A stretch of 64,000 nucleotides of DNA from Shimazuella kribbensis DSM 45090 (GTDB taxonomy: Bacteria; Bacillota; Bacilli; Thermoactinomycetales; Thermoactinomycetaceae), in assembly GCF_000428065.1 (NCBI RefSeq), contig NZ_ATZF01000012.1, positions 1-64,000 on the forward strand, read 5' to 3'. The notes below the pieces were generated by a model that did no database searches, was not told where the DNA came from, and saw only the letters and a list, made by a program, of their open reading frames with translations. Shown one piece after another: positions 18,681-26,722 of the stretch. The position numbers were made by a program, and so were the translations under genes. The stretch's first letter is position 1. Each line of letters begins with the position of its first letter.

Positions 18681-18711
18681 AACCTAGCTAAGTTTACTAG
18701 CTAGGTTTTTT
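18681..18711 (+). terminator. Terminator of the retron RNA
   Basis: AACCTAGCTA pairs with TAGCTAGGTT around 7 nt, followed by T6, starting 3 bases after a2. The RNA is therefore probably made as a separate transcript from the protein operon. Confidence 0.85.
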
Positions 18712-18746
18712 ATTATATTTTTCCCACGTTATCAATATAAACAGCA

Positions 18747-18778
18747 ACTGGTCATCTGAACGAATTCAAATGACCAGT
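18747..18778 (-). terminator. Hairpin after the 117-aa GC-rich gene
   Basis: ACTGGTCAT pairs with ATGACCAGT. It lies downstream of the minus-strand gene at 18809-19162 and lacks a T-run. Confidence 0.5.
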
Positions 18779-18808
18779 CGTACTGCGCTGTTGAAGCAGA
18801 AATCAACC

Positions 18809-19162
18809 TCAGATGACAGAAGTCATCAGAAGACGCTCACCTGTCCCCTTCAGATCACGTAGCTCGTTCATCAGCTTTTCATGGTCCTTGTCGTCCACGA
18901 GGAATCGAACTACCTTAGAAACCGAACCGAAATTGTTCTTGACAGTCAGTTCGATGATGCTGTCATCCTCGATGACCTCGAACTCATCCGATTGCTTGGT
19001 CATCCCTTGAATGAAGGCGATGCAGCCCGCTGCATCGTCTGCGAAGATACAGTCTCCCCACTTCAGACCAAGGCCTTGTCCACGCTCTTGAACATACTGC
19101 TCATGAGAGAAGTGACCCTCCTGAACGATGATCTGGACGCCTCGAAGCTTGTCGAAGCTCAT
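18809..19162 (-). CDS. GC-rich protein of unknown function inside the retron locus
   Basis: A 117-residue soluble protein beginning MSFDKLRGVQIIVQEG. It has alternating acidic and hydrophobic segments (EFEVIEDDSIIEL, VVRFLVDDKDHEKL), no membrane segment, and one GLKWGDCIFADDAAGC block with two cysteines. I recognise no family; it could be a phage-type protein. The start is the ATG at 19160-19162 behind GGAGGAG. It is transcribed against the retron and has GC-rich codon use unlike the retron operon, so it is probably a separate insertion between the retron RNA and its protein genes. Whether it takes part in the system cannot be told from sequence. Confidence 0.6.
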   Translation of the reverse strand: MSFDKLRGVQIIVQEGHFSHEQYVQERGQGLGLKWGDCIFADDAAGCIAFIQGMTKQSDEFEVIEDDSIIELTVKNNFGSVSKVVRFLVDDKDHEKLMNELRDLKGTGERLLMTSVI

Positions 19163-19377
19163 TTTCTCCTCCATCTATGCGCAACAACACTAACTTACCA
19201 TTCACTATATCATTATCAGATTCTTCTATCATTATCAATTTTACCTATTTTACATACATCTCCCGCTATTACGAATATATTTTCGGTTCTTTCTTGACGC
19301 AATTCTCTTAAATCATATATATTTATTGAAATAACATCTAAAATCTATATTTATCCAAAAAAATCTTTTTCTTTTTT

Positions 19378-19409
19378 AACGACCTGACCAAATGAAAGGT
19401 CAGGTCGTT
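19378..19409 (+). promoter_or_regulatory. Hairpin in the 5' leader of the retron operon
   Basis: A perfect 12-bp stem (AACGACCTGACC/GGTCAGGTCGTT, 8-nt loop) that ends 28 bases before the GTG start and just before the AAAGGAG site. A T6 lies in front and only TTCTGT behind it, so it is a weak terminator. It may be an attenuator, an RNA-binding site or a DNA operator. Confidence 0.45.
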
Positions 19410-19437
19410 CTGTAAGCAAATAGAAAGGAGTAGTCCT

Positions 19438-21984
19438 GTGCTGCAAAATAAAATAAAAACAAAAGACGAATCGTTCATTCAAAAAGAATGGAACGAATAC
19501 AAGAATCACGTATCATGGTGGGAAGCCGAACAGCCTCTTTCCCCGCTCCCTGCAGAATTACAAATATTATTAATTAAAAATGATCCTTCTTTTGTAGATG
19601 AATTAATGAAATTTGCCATTCTTGTAGAAAGCAGTTATGTATGGAACGACAAAACAAAACGATACGACTACGCTCAGCCTAGTGTCGTTTTAAAAAGAGA
19701 TCGCTCTTGGCTGTGGACTCTCTATTTACTCGATCATCCTCTGGCAAAAGAAGGATTAAAGAAATTACTTAAATACTACACTTATCAAGAATTCCAAACA
19801 TTTACAGCTAATACTGGCGTATACATTGGATATTACAATTACTATGGTGGTCGCAATGGTTCTTATCATGTTTTAAATACAAACTATATGCGCTATGTAA
19901 AAGCCATTTACAAATTGGCTGAAAAAAGACAAGATCATGAAATTTGGACCCTTCTTGCACATCGCTTTGACACACAGCGAGATTACAACAACTCTATTAC
20001 TCGTCCTCAAAAAAACACGAACTCAAAAAACCGATGGCAATACGAATATGGATCGACTCCAAAAACACGGCGTTACTTGACAAGGAGAAGCTGGCGTCAT
20101 CTTAACAAAATAGGAGAACAAGATTCCTCTGTATATGTAGAGATAACAACTGATTTGTTGCTGCAATATAACACTTCACATACCAAACAAATACGCGTGT
20201 CTCACCCAAAAACCAATCACACGCATTACATAAAATCCTATATACAAAATTGGCTATATAACCATATCTTATACCATCACAGTAAAAGATTTACTTATGG
20301 AAGTTCAACTTGGAAAGCATCCGATAATGCTTACTTCGATGATGCATCTGATATTCGCGAAGAAGCTTTCCCTTCCTTATGGGACCAACATCCAGATAAG
20401 TTACTTCAGCTCTTGATGGAAGCGGAAGCATCACCTGTCGTCCATTTTGCAGGACGTGCATTGCGGCTCGGCAATCCTGTCTTTGTAGCAAAAATATCAA
20501 ATAAAATTATCGATCAATTACTCCAATCGAATGAACCATATCGTCAAGAGTTCGCCGTGCGAGAAGTACTCCATCGATTGGATAAAACAAATCCTGATCT
20601 AGAACGCTGGATAAAACTCTCTACCCATCCAAATGAAAAGATTCGTAGTTTAGCAAATGAATTTCTACAAACACATTCCACTCATTGGTCTAAAGAAACA
20701 AAAATTCAACTCGTTTTAAAATGTCTAGAAAAAATTAATGAATCTCCAACAGCAGCTTATTTAGAAGAATGGTATTCCTTATTTAAAAACGAACTACAAC
20801 CCATTCTTAGGGAAATCGTCACGATCTCTATGCTAAAAGAGTTGTTACATCATGAGAATACAACCGTTCAGCGATTCATTGCCTTACTATTTTCCATGAT
20901 CCAACGTCATCAACACCCTTATGTTGCAGATGATTTATTGCCATTTTTAGAGCATCGTGCTGAAATCATCCGCGAAACTGCTCGTAATGTTTTACATAAA
21001 GATTATATGGTGCTCTCCTGTACACCTGACTTCTTAGCAAGATGGTGTGCTATTCCGTTTGAGGATAATCAAGTTTTCCTTACACCGTTTTTTGCTGATC
21101 GAATGCACTGGCTCATGCCAATGCTAACTCCTTTTTTAGATGAACTCTGGTCTCGCATGATGAATCCAGATCTACCAGAGTCCAGTCGGGTTTTTATACA
21201 GAATGATTTGCTTGGCACCTTGTTTTTGTCGGGATTAGTCGATACTCCCTTGGATCAAATATTGACACTTTTGGATCATCATGATACCGATTTTCAGACG
21301 CTCGGTGCCCGAATTTTTGCAGCCAAGCAACCGACTGTCGATCAGTTTACAATGGATCAATTGCAAAATTTAGCACACAATCAAATCGCTTTATGCCGAA
21401 GCCAAGCTCGAGACATGATCATTCAAGTGAAAGAGCAAATTACCGATCAATGGTTGGTTAACTTCGTTGAAACGGAGTGGGATGATACAAGGGATTGGGG
21501 ATTCGCATATATGCGATCGATGTCTGTAGACCAATTCACTCCAACACTTATTTATGGTCTCATCGACAGCGCACGTCAAGATGTACAAGCTTTTGGGATG
21601 GAAATGGTCGACATCCATTTTAACGATTTAGACATTACCGAATTATTGCTTCGATCTAGTGAAAGTACCGATCTATATGTACAAGAATATGCACTTTCGC
21701 TTGCGGAGAAAATCGATTGGGATGCTGACAAAGTAGTAAGGTTGGAACTGTTTTTCCGTACTATCTTATTCAAAGTACATCAAGCAAGAAAAGCAAAACA
21801 GATGGTACTCAACCTATTAATCCGACTAGGGAAAACAGATCGCCAAATGGCAGAAAAAATCATCCCTATCCTAGCAGATCTTGCAACTATTGGTGGAAAG
21901 CGTGACTTTGAGCGAATTTTATTTACGTTGACCCAGTTACAATCTCTGTATCCTAACTTAGAAACACCTCTACAACTAAGATAA
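19438..21984 (+). CDS. HEAT-like repeat protein of the retron operon
   Basis: An 848-residue protein, first gene of the operon. From about residue 300 it is built of repeating helical pairs of HEAT/ARM type (for example AVREVLHRLDK, IRSLANEFLQTHS, VQRFIALLFSMI, IRETARNVLHKDY). The N-terminal part has an aromatic segment YIGYYNYYGGRNGSYH and a YLTRRSWRHLNKIGE block like that of helical-repeat proteins linked to SWIM proteins. It has no enzyme motif, so a scaffold, sensor or effector role is inferred. The start is GTG behind AAAGGAG. The next gene starts 11 bases after its stop. Confidence 0.75.
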   Translation: MLQNKIKTKDESFIQKEWNEYKNHVSWWEAEQPLSPLPAELQILLIKNDPSFVDELMKFAILVESSYVWNDKTKRYDYAQPSVVLKRDRSWLWTLYLLDHPLAKEGLKKLLKYYTYQEFQTFTANTGVYIGYYNYYGGRNGSYHVLNTNYMRYVKAIYKLAEKRQDHEIWTLLAHRFDTQRDYNNSITRPQKNTNSKNRWQYEYGSTPKTRRYLTRRSWRHLNKIGEQDSSVYVEITTDLLLQYNTSHTKQIRVSHPKTNHTHYIKSYIQNWLYNHILYHHSKRFTYGSSTWKASDNAYFDDASDIREEAFPSLWDQHPDKLLQLLMEAEASPVVHFAGRALRLGNPVFVAKISNKIIDQLLQSNEPYRQEFAVREVLHRLDKTNPDLERWIKLSTHPNEKIRSLANEFLQTHSTHWSKETKIQLVLKCLEKINESPTAAYLEEWYSLFKNELQPILREIVTISMLKELLHHENTTVQRFIALLFSMIQRHQHPYVADDLLPFLEHRAEIIRETARNVLHKDYMVLSCTPDFLARWCAIPFEDNQVFLTPFFADRMHWLMPMLTPFLDELWSRMMNPDLPESSRVFIQNDLLGTLFLSGLVDTPLDQILTLLDHHDTDFQTLGARIFAAKQPTVDQFTMDQLQNLAHNQIALCRSQARDMIIQVKEQITDQWLVNFVETEWDDTRDWGFAYMRSMSVDQFTPTLIYGLIDSARQDVQAFGMEMVDIHFNDLDITELLLRSSESTDLYVQEYALSLAEKIDWDADKVVRLELFFRTILFKVHQARKAKQMVLNLLIRLGKTDRQMAEKIIPILADLATIGGKRDFERILFTLTQLQSLYPNLETPLQLR

Positions 21985-21995
21985 GGAGGAATACC

Positions 21996-23621
21996 ATGTT
22001 ATTTCAACAAACATACGCTTCATCGAGTGGAGTGAGCTATGCAGGCGGAAATTCGCTTGTTAGCTTTGCACCTGATCTAGGACGAGAGCCTACCTTTTTT
22101 CGTGGAAAGATAGCCGATCCCATTCGTTATCGAGATGCAATGATTGCATTGCGTGATGTCGTCGTATCCGATTTGAATTTCAAACCAAAAGATAACACGG
22201 CTTATCAAGAGTGGGTAAAACAACAATACCTGCTGGATATAGCAGGTATTCTAGGTGAAAAAGCGGACCTATCCCTGCGTATTCATCAATTGCAAAATCG
22301 GATGAATGAGCTGACCAAACTGCGTACAACAAGAATGGGGGATTTCTACAAATCCCAACGCCGCTACTTTGACTGGCTATACAAAAATGATAAAGATGCT
22401 TGGTTTGTGCTAGACCCTGTAATCACAGTAGCTCCTGATCAAGTATTTTTTGAAGCTTTTTCATTAGATGAATCTTCTTACGGAAGATTAGCAGTTCATG
22501 AAGAATTATTCACTGATGTGAAAGATTTCCAATATGGAACAACCAATATCGATTTTTCCGATAATTTATTAGCAGAACTTAAACGAATTCGCACTTATCG
22601 TCCGACAGAATTCCAAGTCGATCCATCTGGTTTTGAAGTCGCAACGGAAGGTCGAGAAATATACAAAGAGAAAAAAATCGATGTACCAACCAGTTGGGTA
22701 CGTGGCTTTTTGCAAGTACAATCAGCGATGAGCATGCCAACTTCTTCCTTTGAACTAAAACCAATTGATTTGTATAACATCTGTAATTTTTTACGCAAAC
22801 ACAAAGAACAAAACAGTCCGCGATCTTTGAAATATATTTTGAATCCAGGAGAACCTGTAAAACTAATAATGGAACCTTGGAATGAAGAAATTACGTTTGC
22901 TGGCTCTATCTACCTAGGAGACTCAGCACAAGAAATTCGCACATGGGGACGTAGAAGATTGTTTTTACTAGAAAGACTTTTACCGCTAGCAGATCGTATT
23001 ACTGTTCATCTACTAGGTACTGGTATGCCAAGTTTTTATGTAGTGGATATGGGTCATCTCAGTTTTACATTGGGTCTTTCTGGCTGGACTCGAAATGATT
23101 GGGCAAGTGCAGGTAATTTTGATCTCATGGTCGGTACAAGTACGAAAGCAAATCCCAATCAATCGGCTCTTGTGTTTGCTCAGCTTAAATTAAGAAAAAC
23201 AGCAACGGATTCGGAGCTCGCAAGCTGGACCCACTTGCCGACAGACATTGTTCAAGCTGCGCTGCGTCAACTATGTAGCGCAGGTAGGGTGATGTTTGAT
23301 TTGGAAATTGGAAAATATCGTTTACGTGAGCTCACACGCGATCCCTTACCAATGGATCAACTAAAATACACCAATCCCAAAGAAGAATTGGCAAAAAAAC
23401 TAGTGAACGAAAACAAAATACAAGTGAAAAAACGAATTTCTCTATCTACTGGTTGGAGTATCGAAGGGGTAAGCGAAAAACAAAAAACCCAAGTCGGGCT
23501 GGATAAAGATGGTCGGATTGCTACTGCTCAATGTTCTTGTTATTTCTATAAACAAAATCGTCTGATGCAAGGTCCATGTGAACATATGCTCGCTTTGATC
23601 GATATTCATCAAAAATCTTAG
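21996..23621 (+). CDS. SWIM zinc-finger protein of the retron operon
   Basis: A 541-residue protein. The C-terminus carries a SWIM zinc finger: C513-x-C515, then C528-x-H530 (QCSCYFYK...GPCEH). The region before it (about residues 380-450) looks like a winged helix: SELASWTHLPTDIVQAALRQL, then GRVMFD...KYRL. The N-terminal 370 residues are of unknown fold. WH-SWIM proteins next to helical-repeat proteins are known partners of one retron type (type XIII in the Mestre et al. classification, as I recall; not checked). A DNA- or msDNA-binding role is inferred. AAGGAGG precedes its start, and the RT begins 16 bases after its stop. Confidence 0.8.
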   Translation: MLFQQTYASSSGVSYAGGNSLVSFAPDLGREPTFFRGKIADPIRYRDAMIALRDVVVSDLNFKPKDNTAYQEWVKQQYLLDIAGILGEKADLSLRIHQLQNRMNELTKLRTTRMGDFYKSQRRYFDWLYKNDKDAWFVLDPVITVAPDQVFFEAFSLDESSYGRLAVHEELFTDVKDFQYGTTNIDFSDNLLAELKRIRTYRPTEFQVDPSGFEVATEGREIYKEKKIDVPTSWVRGFLQVQSAMSMPTSSFELKPIDLYNICNFLRKHKEQNSPRSLKYILNPGEPVKLIMEPWNEEITFAGSIYLGDSAQEIRTWGRRRLFLLERLLPLADRITVHLLGTGMPSFYVVDMGHLSFTLGLSGWTRNDWASAGNFDLMVGTSTKANPNQSALVFAQLKLRKTATDSELASWTHLPTDIVQAALRQLCSAGRVMFDLEIGKYRLRELTRDPLPMDQLKYTNPKEELAKKLVNENKIQVKKRISLSTGWSIEGVSEKQKTQVGLDKDGRIATAQCSCYFYKQNRLMQGPCEHMLALIDIHQKS

Positions 23622-23637
23622 CAAAGGGGGTAACTGT

Positions 23638-25086
23638 ATGTCAGAAGAAAACAAAATGCTGACAAGAGAAGAGTGGATTGCCAAAATTCGTTCTGAAGGA
23701 AAGCATGAAACCATTCGTGGAGAAATGATCCGGCTCGGTTTTTGGGAAGCTCCCAATCTCACAGATGAAGAAATAGAACAACAAGCAAAAGAAGATGAAG
23801 AATATACAGAAGTTCGCAAAGAGCTGCTCGCATTGCAAAAAGAGTCCAAGCAGTTAAAAGATATCGATTTTCTTTTAAAAGAAGCTCGAAAACGCCGAAT
23901 CGAAGAGAGCAAGCAAAGGCGTGCGGAACGAAAAGCTCAGCGAGAAAAATCACAAGCCGAAGCGAAGGAAAAATGGAAACAACATCGGGAAACCCATGTC
24001 ATTCATGTCGGTGACGGTGTATCTGCCGGATTAGCTTCGAAAGAAACAAATGAAACAAAATTAATGGAGCGTCAACTTCCTCTTATCCGTTCTGCTTTGC
24101 AATTAGCGGAAGAAATGGGCATTACGTTATCGGAATTGAAATGGCTTACCTATCATCGAAATACTGCTACGATCAATCACTATACTCGTTTTACGATCCC
24201 GAAAAAAAATGGTGGGCAAAGAGAAATTTCTGCTCCAAAGGCAAAATTGCGCACCGCACAAACATGGATCAAAGAAACTATCTTGGATAACCTAACCGTT
24301 CACCCTGCGGCACATGGCTTTGTAACGGGAAAAAGTACAGTAGACAATGCCAAACACCATATTGGGAAAGATGCAGTCGTTAAATTCGATCTAAAAGACT
24401 TCTTCCCTTCTATTTCCTTTGTACGAGTACGTGGTTTGTTTGAATCACTTGGATATAGCCGGGCGATTAGCACTCTTTTTGCCTTGATTTGTACGGAAGC
24501 CCCTCGCAAAGAAGTGGAGTTTAACGGAAAGATATACTATGTGGCAATGAAAGAACGACAACTGCCACAAGGTGCCTGTACTAGCCCTACCATAACCAAT
24601 TTGCTATGTAGACGTTTGGATGAAAAATTAACCCAATTAGCAAGGGATAAAGGTTTCACTTATTCTCGTTATGCAGATGATCTTACTCTCTCTGGCAATG
24701 GAGATACCTTACAGCAAATAGGATCTATCATGAACAGCATACGCAATATTGTCAGCTTTGAAGGATTTGTAGTAAACGAAGAAAAAACACGTGTACTCCG
24801 CGCTGGACGTCGCCAACGTGTCACAGGGATCGTCGTAAATGAGAAAACAAACCTAACACGCAAAGACATCCGAAGCTTCCGTGCTTTGTTACATAATGTG
24901 GAACAAAAAGGATTAGAGGAAGAAAACCACAAAAATCATCCGTATTTTTGGGAATATATCAATGGATATGTAAGCTATGTGCAAATGGTGCGACCTGATA
25001 TCGGACAAAAATTTGCGACTCAAGTGCTGCGAATAGCCGAAAAATATGGTTTACCAATACGTGTCCATGCTAAAAAACTAGGATAA
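23638..25086 (+). CDS. Retron-type reverse transcriptase
   Basis: A 482-residue protein. The first 150 residues are highly charged and probably coiled coil, an extension not seen in minimal retron RTs. The RT core runs from about residue 160 to 420: motif FTIPKKNGGQREI, the retron NAXXH motif (NAKHH, 237-241), motif A with catalytic D251 (FDLKDFFPSI), LPQGACTSPTITN, YADD at 345-348, and the retron VTG at 395-397. It lacks a maturase or HNH domain, which argues against a group II intron. It should copy the msd part of the RNA at 18462-18677 from the branching guanosine. It is the last gene of the HEAT-SWIM-RT operon, with AAAGGGGG before the ATG. Confidence 0.92.
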   Translation: MSEENKMLTREEWIAKIRSEGKHETIRGEMIRLGFWEAPNLTDEEIEQQAKEDEEYTEVRKELLALQKESKQLKDIDFLLKEARKRRIEESKQRRAERKAQREKSQAEAKEKWKQHRETHVIHVGDGVSAGLASKETNETKLMERQLPLIRSALQLAEEMGITLSELKWLTYHRNTATINHYTRFTIPKKNGGQREISAPKAKLRTAQTWIKETILDNLTVHPAAHGFVTGKSTVDNAKHHIGKDAVVKFDLKDFFPSISFVRVRGLFESLGYSRAISTLFALICTEAPRKEVEFNGKIYYVAMKERQLPQGACTSPTITNLLCRRLDEKLTQLARDKGFTYSRYADDLTLSGNGDTLQQIGSIMNSIRNIVSFEGFVVNEEKTRVLRAGRRQRVTGIVVNEKTNLTRKDIRSFRALLHNVEQKGLEEENHKNHPYFWEYINGYVSYVQMVRPDIGQKFATQVLRIAEKYGLPIRVHAKKLG

Positions 25087-25109
25087 GTCTATCCTAGTTT
25101 TTATTTTTT
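25076..25109 (+). terminator. Terminator of the retron operon
   Basis: AACTAGGATA/TATCCTAGTT overlapping the RT stop codon, followed by T-rich DNA. Confidence 0.9.
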
Positions 25110-25118
25110 AAAAAGCGT

Positions 25119-25156
25119 CGCCTGAGCCACGGTTTCAAAGAAACAGCAACCCGGGC
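25119..25156 (-). terminator. Hairpin after the GC-rich membrane-protein gene
   Basis: On the minus strand CGCCCGGGTTGCTGTTTC pairs imperfectly, with several G-U pairs, with GAAACCGTGGCTCAGGCG. A short T5 follows. It closes the minus-strand unit at 25162-25553. Confidence 0.5.
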
Positions 25157-25161
25157 GTTTG

Positions 25162-25488
25162 TCAGATGAAAAGCCGATAGATGCTGATCACCATGACAAC
25201 AAAGCACACACCCCAGACACCAGCGAGAAGGATCATACCGATATCCGGATAACGCTTGGCGGCACTGTTCTTCTTGGTTTCACTGGCAGCACCCAGATTG
25301 ATCAATACCAGGATGAACAGGATTGAATACAAAACCGCTCCTGCTACCACCAATCCCAATACGAGCATGAACTGGAGCGCAACATGCCACTCAAACCAGC
25401 TACTGACGGTCCAATCACCTACCATACACATGGTGGCACCATAAATGAGGAGAAGGAAGATTGCAGCAAGCCAAGGTATCCCATCCAT
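25162..25488 (-). CDS. GC-rich small membrane protein, possibly frameshifted
   Basis: A 108-residue frame with three membrane segments (about residues 5-24, 34-65 and 84-107) and a basic loop ETKKNSAAKRYPD. No family recognised. The frame's ATG has no clear ribosome site. A second frame, starting at 25553 behind AGGAG and reading MNLKADNVQNPILTKGKK, runs into the same region in another frame and has the same GC-rich codon use. Joined by one frameshift near 25470 they would give a natural N-terminus leading into the first membrane segment. It lies between the RT and a remnant copy of the RT end. Confidence 0.5.
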   Translation of the reverse strand: MDGIPWLAAIFLLLIYGATMCMVGDWTVSSWFEWHVALQFMLVLGLVVAGAVLYSILFILVLINLGAASETKKNSAAKRYPDIGMILLAGVWGVCFVVMVISIYRLFI

Positions 25489-25647
25489 CGCTCAACAAGC
25501 TTCTTCCCCTTCGTCAGAATCGGGTTCTGGACATTGTCAGCCTTCAGATTCATTGCCATCTCCTAGTCTACAAGGCCTAGTGCTATTAACAAAAAAAATA
25601 CTAAAAAATCTTATTACATTTACTCTTCGAATATTTATTCGCTCAAG

Positions 25648-25700
25648 TGTAAGCTATGCGCAGAGGGTACGACCTGATATGGAGCAAAAATTCCGATATA
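25648..25700 (+). pseudogene. Remnant copy of the RT 3' end
   Basis: GTAAGCTATG, CGACCTGATAT and CAAAAATT recur here in the same order and spacing as in the RT gene at 24970-25020. The translated remnant VSYAQRVRPDMEQKF mirrors VSYVQMVRPDIGQKF of the RT. It is about 50 bp, with point changes, and is not expressed as a protein. Confidence 0.75.
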
Positions 25701-25946
25701 CATACCAGCCTTGTTCTCGTAAGTAATGAAATTTTATTATCAATATTTATCAAAAATTTTTATAAATAGAATACTAACTTTATTTGATAAAGTAAGCCCT
25801 CCCTTTATCCGAGTAATGAATTAACGAATTAACGAGTCTATTTTATGCTTTCGAATAATATCATGCTATCTTATTTTTTATCTATAGATAGAATTCTACG
25901 AATCATCTATAATAAATAAGTACCACTCATCCGATCTGGAGGACAT

Positions 25947-26345
25947 GTGAACCATCATCTTGCAGAACTGTTCGACAGGAAAACCATCAGCGAAAGGATT
26001 GCATACTTGGTAAGCAATCCAAGCGTGCTGGAGGACCTGTCTGAGATGGACAAGACCGAGGCAGTCACGTTCATCAAAATGAGGTACAAGGGAAGGGAAT
26101 CCGTTTCCAATCTGGGATGGGAAGACCCCAAAGTACCCACTGCCGATTACCGCGCGGCCAAGGTAACTGGCAAAGACCTCGCTCAGACGTTCAACACTCA
26201 GGAGGCAGCACTGGCCAGCATCATTCAAGAGATGCTCATGCGAGCGTATCGCTCGGAAATATTTCAGATGCATAAAGCACTGATTCCGCCTTCGAACGTT
26301 CTCCGACGTGCACTTGGTGCGGTTCGGCGACTTCTGAAGAAGTAA
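25947..26345 (+). CDS. GC-rich protein of unknown function
   Basis: A 132-residue basic, helical, soluble protein. It starts at GTG (25947) behind GGAGG and reads MNHHLAELFDRKTISERIAYL; it ends with a basic stretch NVLRRALGAVRRLLKK. No family recognised; it could be a phage protein. A perfect TATAAT lies at 25907-25912 with a weak -35, and a strong hairpin follows. GC-rich codons contrast with the AT-rich DNA on both sides. It stands downstream of the retron operon and the RT remnant. Confidence 0.6.
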   Translation: MNHHLAELFDRKTISERIAYLVSNPSVLEDLSEMDKTEAVTFIKMRYKGRESVSNLGWEDPKVPTADYRAAKVTGKDLAQTFNTQEAALASIIQEMLMRAYRSEIFQMHKALIPPSNVLRRALGAVRRLLKK

Positions 26346-26364
26346 CCTGATCGGACTGGTTCAA

Positions 26365-26400
26365 CCCCCTTGTGGACTTTATTTAGAGTCTGCAAGGGGG
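26365..26400 (+). terminator. Hairpin after the 132-aa GC-rich gene
   Basis: CCCCCTTG pairs with CAAGGGGG around a 20-nt loop that can pair further. No T-run follows. Confidence 0.6.
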
Positions 26401-26435
26401 CCTGCTTATTCGTAACCTATTTTTTTACCATTAAC

Positions 26436-26722
26436 CTATGGGATAGCTACTCCTTTTGTCACCATCGTCAAAATGTATTCCGTCATCTCTTCTTCTGAAT
26501 AGGTGTCCTTTCCCTTACTCCAATCCGCAGCCACTCCAATTATCGTCCAACTCATCCATCCAAACCATCGTTTCTATCGGTATTTGCCAACCACTTTCTG
26601 GTGGAGAAACCCGCTCTAACCATTTGAGCAATCTTTCATTCAGTTCTTCTTGTACAACTCTTTCAATCTGCCTGATCCGCGATATCTTGCACCGTCGTCG
26701 CTTCAAATCCTTTTTCCTCCAT
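26436..26722 (-). pseudogene. TetR-family regulator remnant
   Basis: Fragments in three frames read as a TetR regulator. A start EEKGFEATTVQDIADQAD belongs to the helix-turn-helix. A middle part contains LLKWLERVSPPESGWQ. A C-terminus reads ADWSKGKDTYSEEEM and ends TKGVAIP. The DNA-binding domain is truncated at its front where the sequence merges with the 3' end of the LysR gene, and at least two frameshifts are needed, so it is dead. Confidence 0.7.

Noticed and set aside
23638..25086. RT as part of a group II intron or a diversity-generating retroelement
   Set aside because: No maturase X or HNH part and no intron domain V-like hairpin were seen, and no template/variable repeat pair. The NAXXH and VTG motifs, with the a1/a2 RNA upstream, favour a retron.
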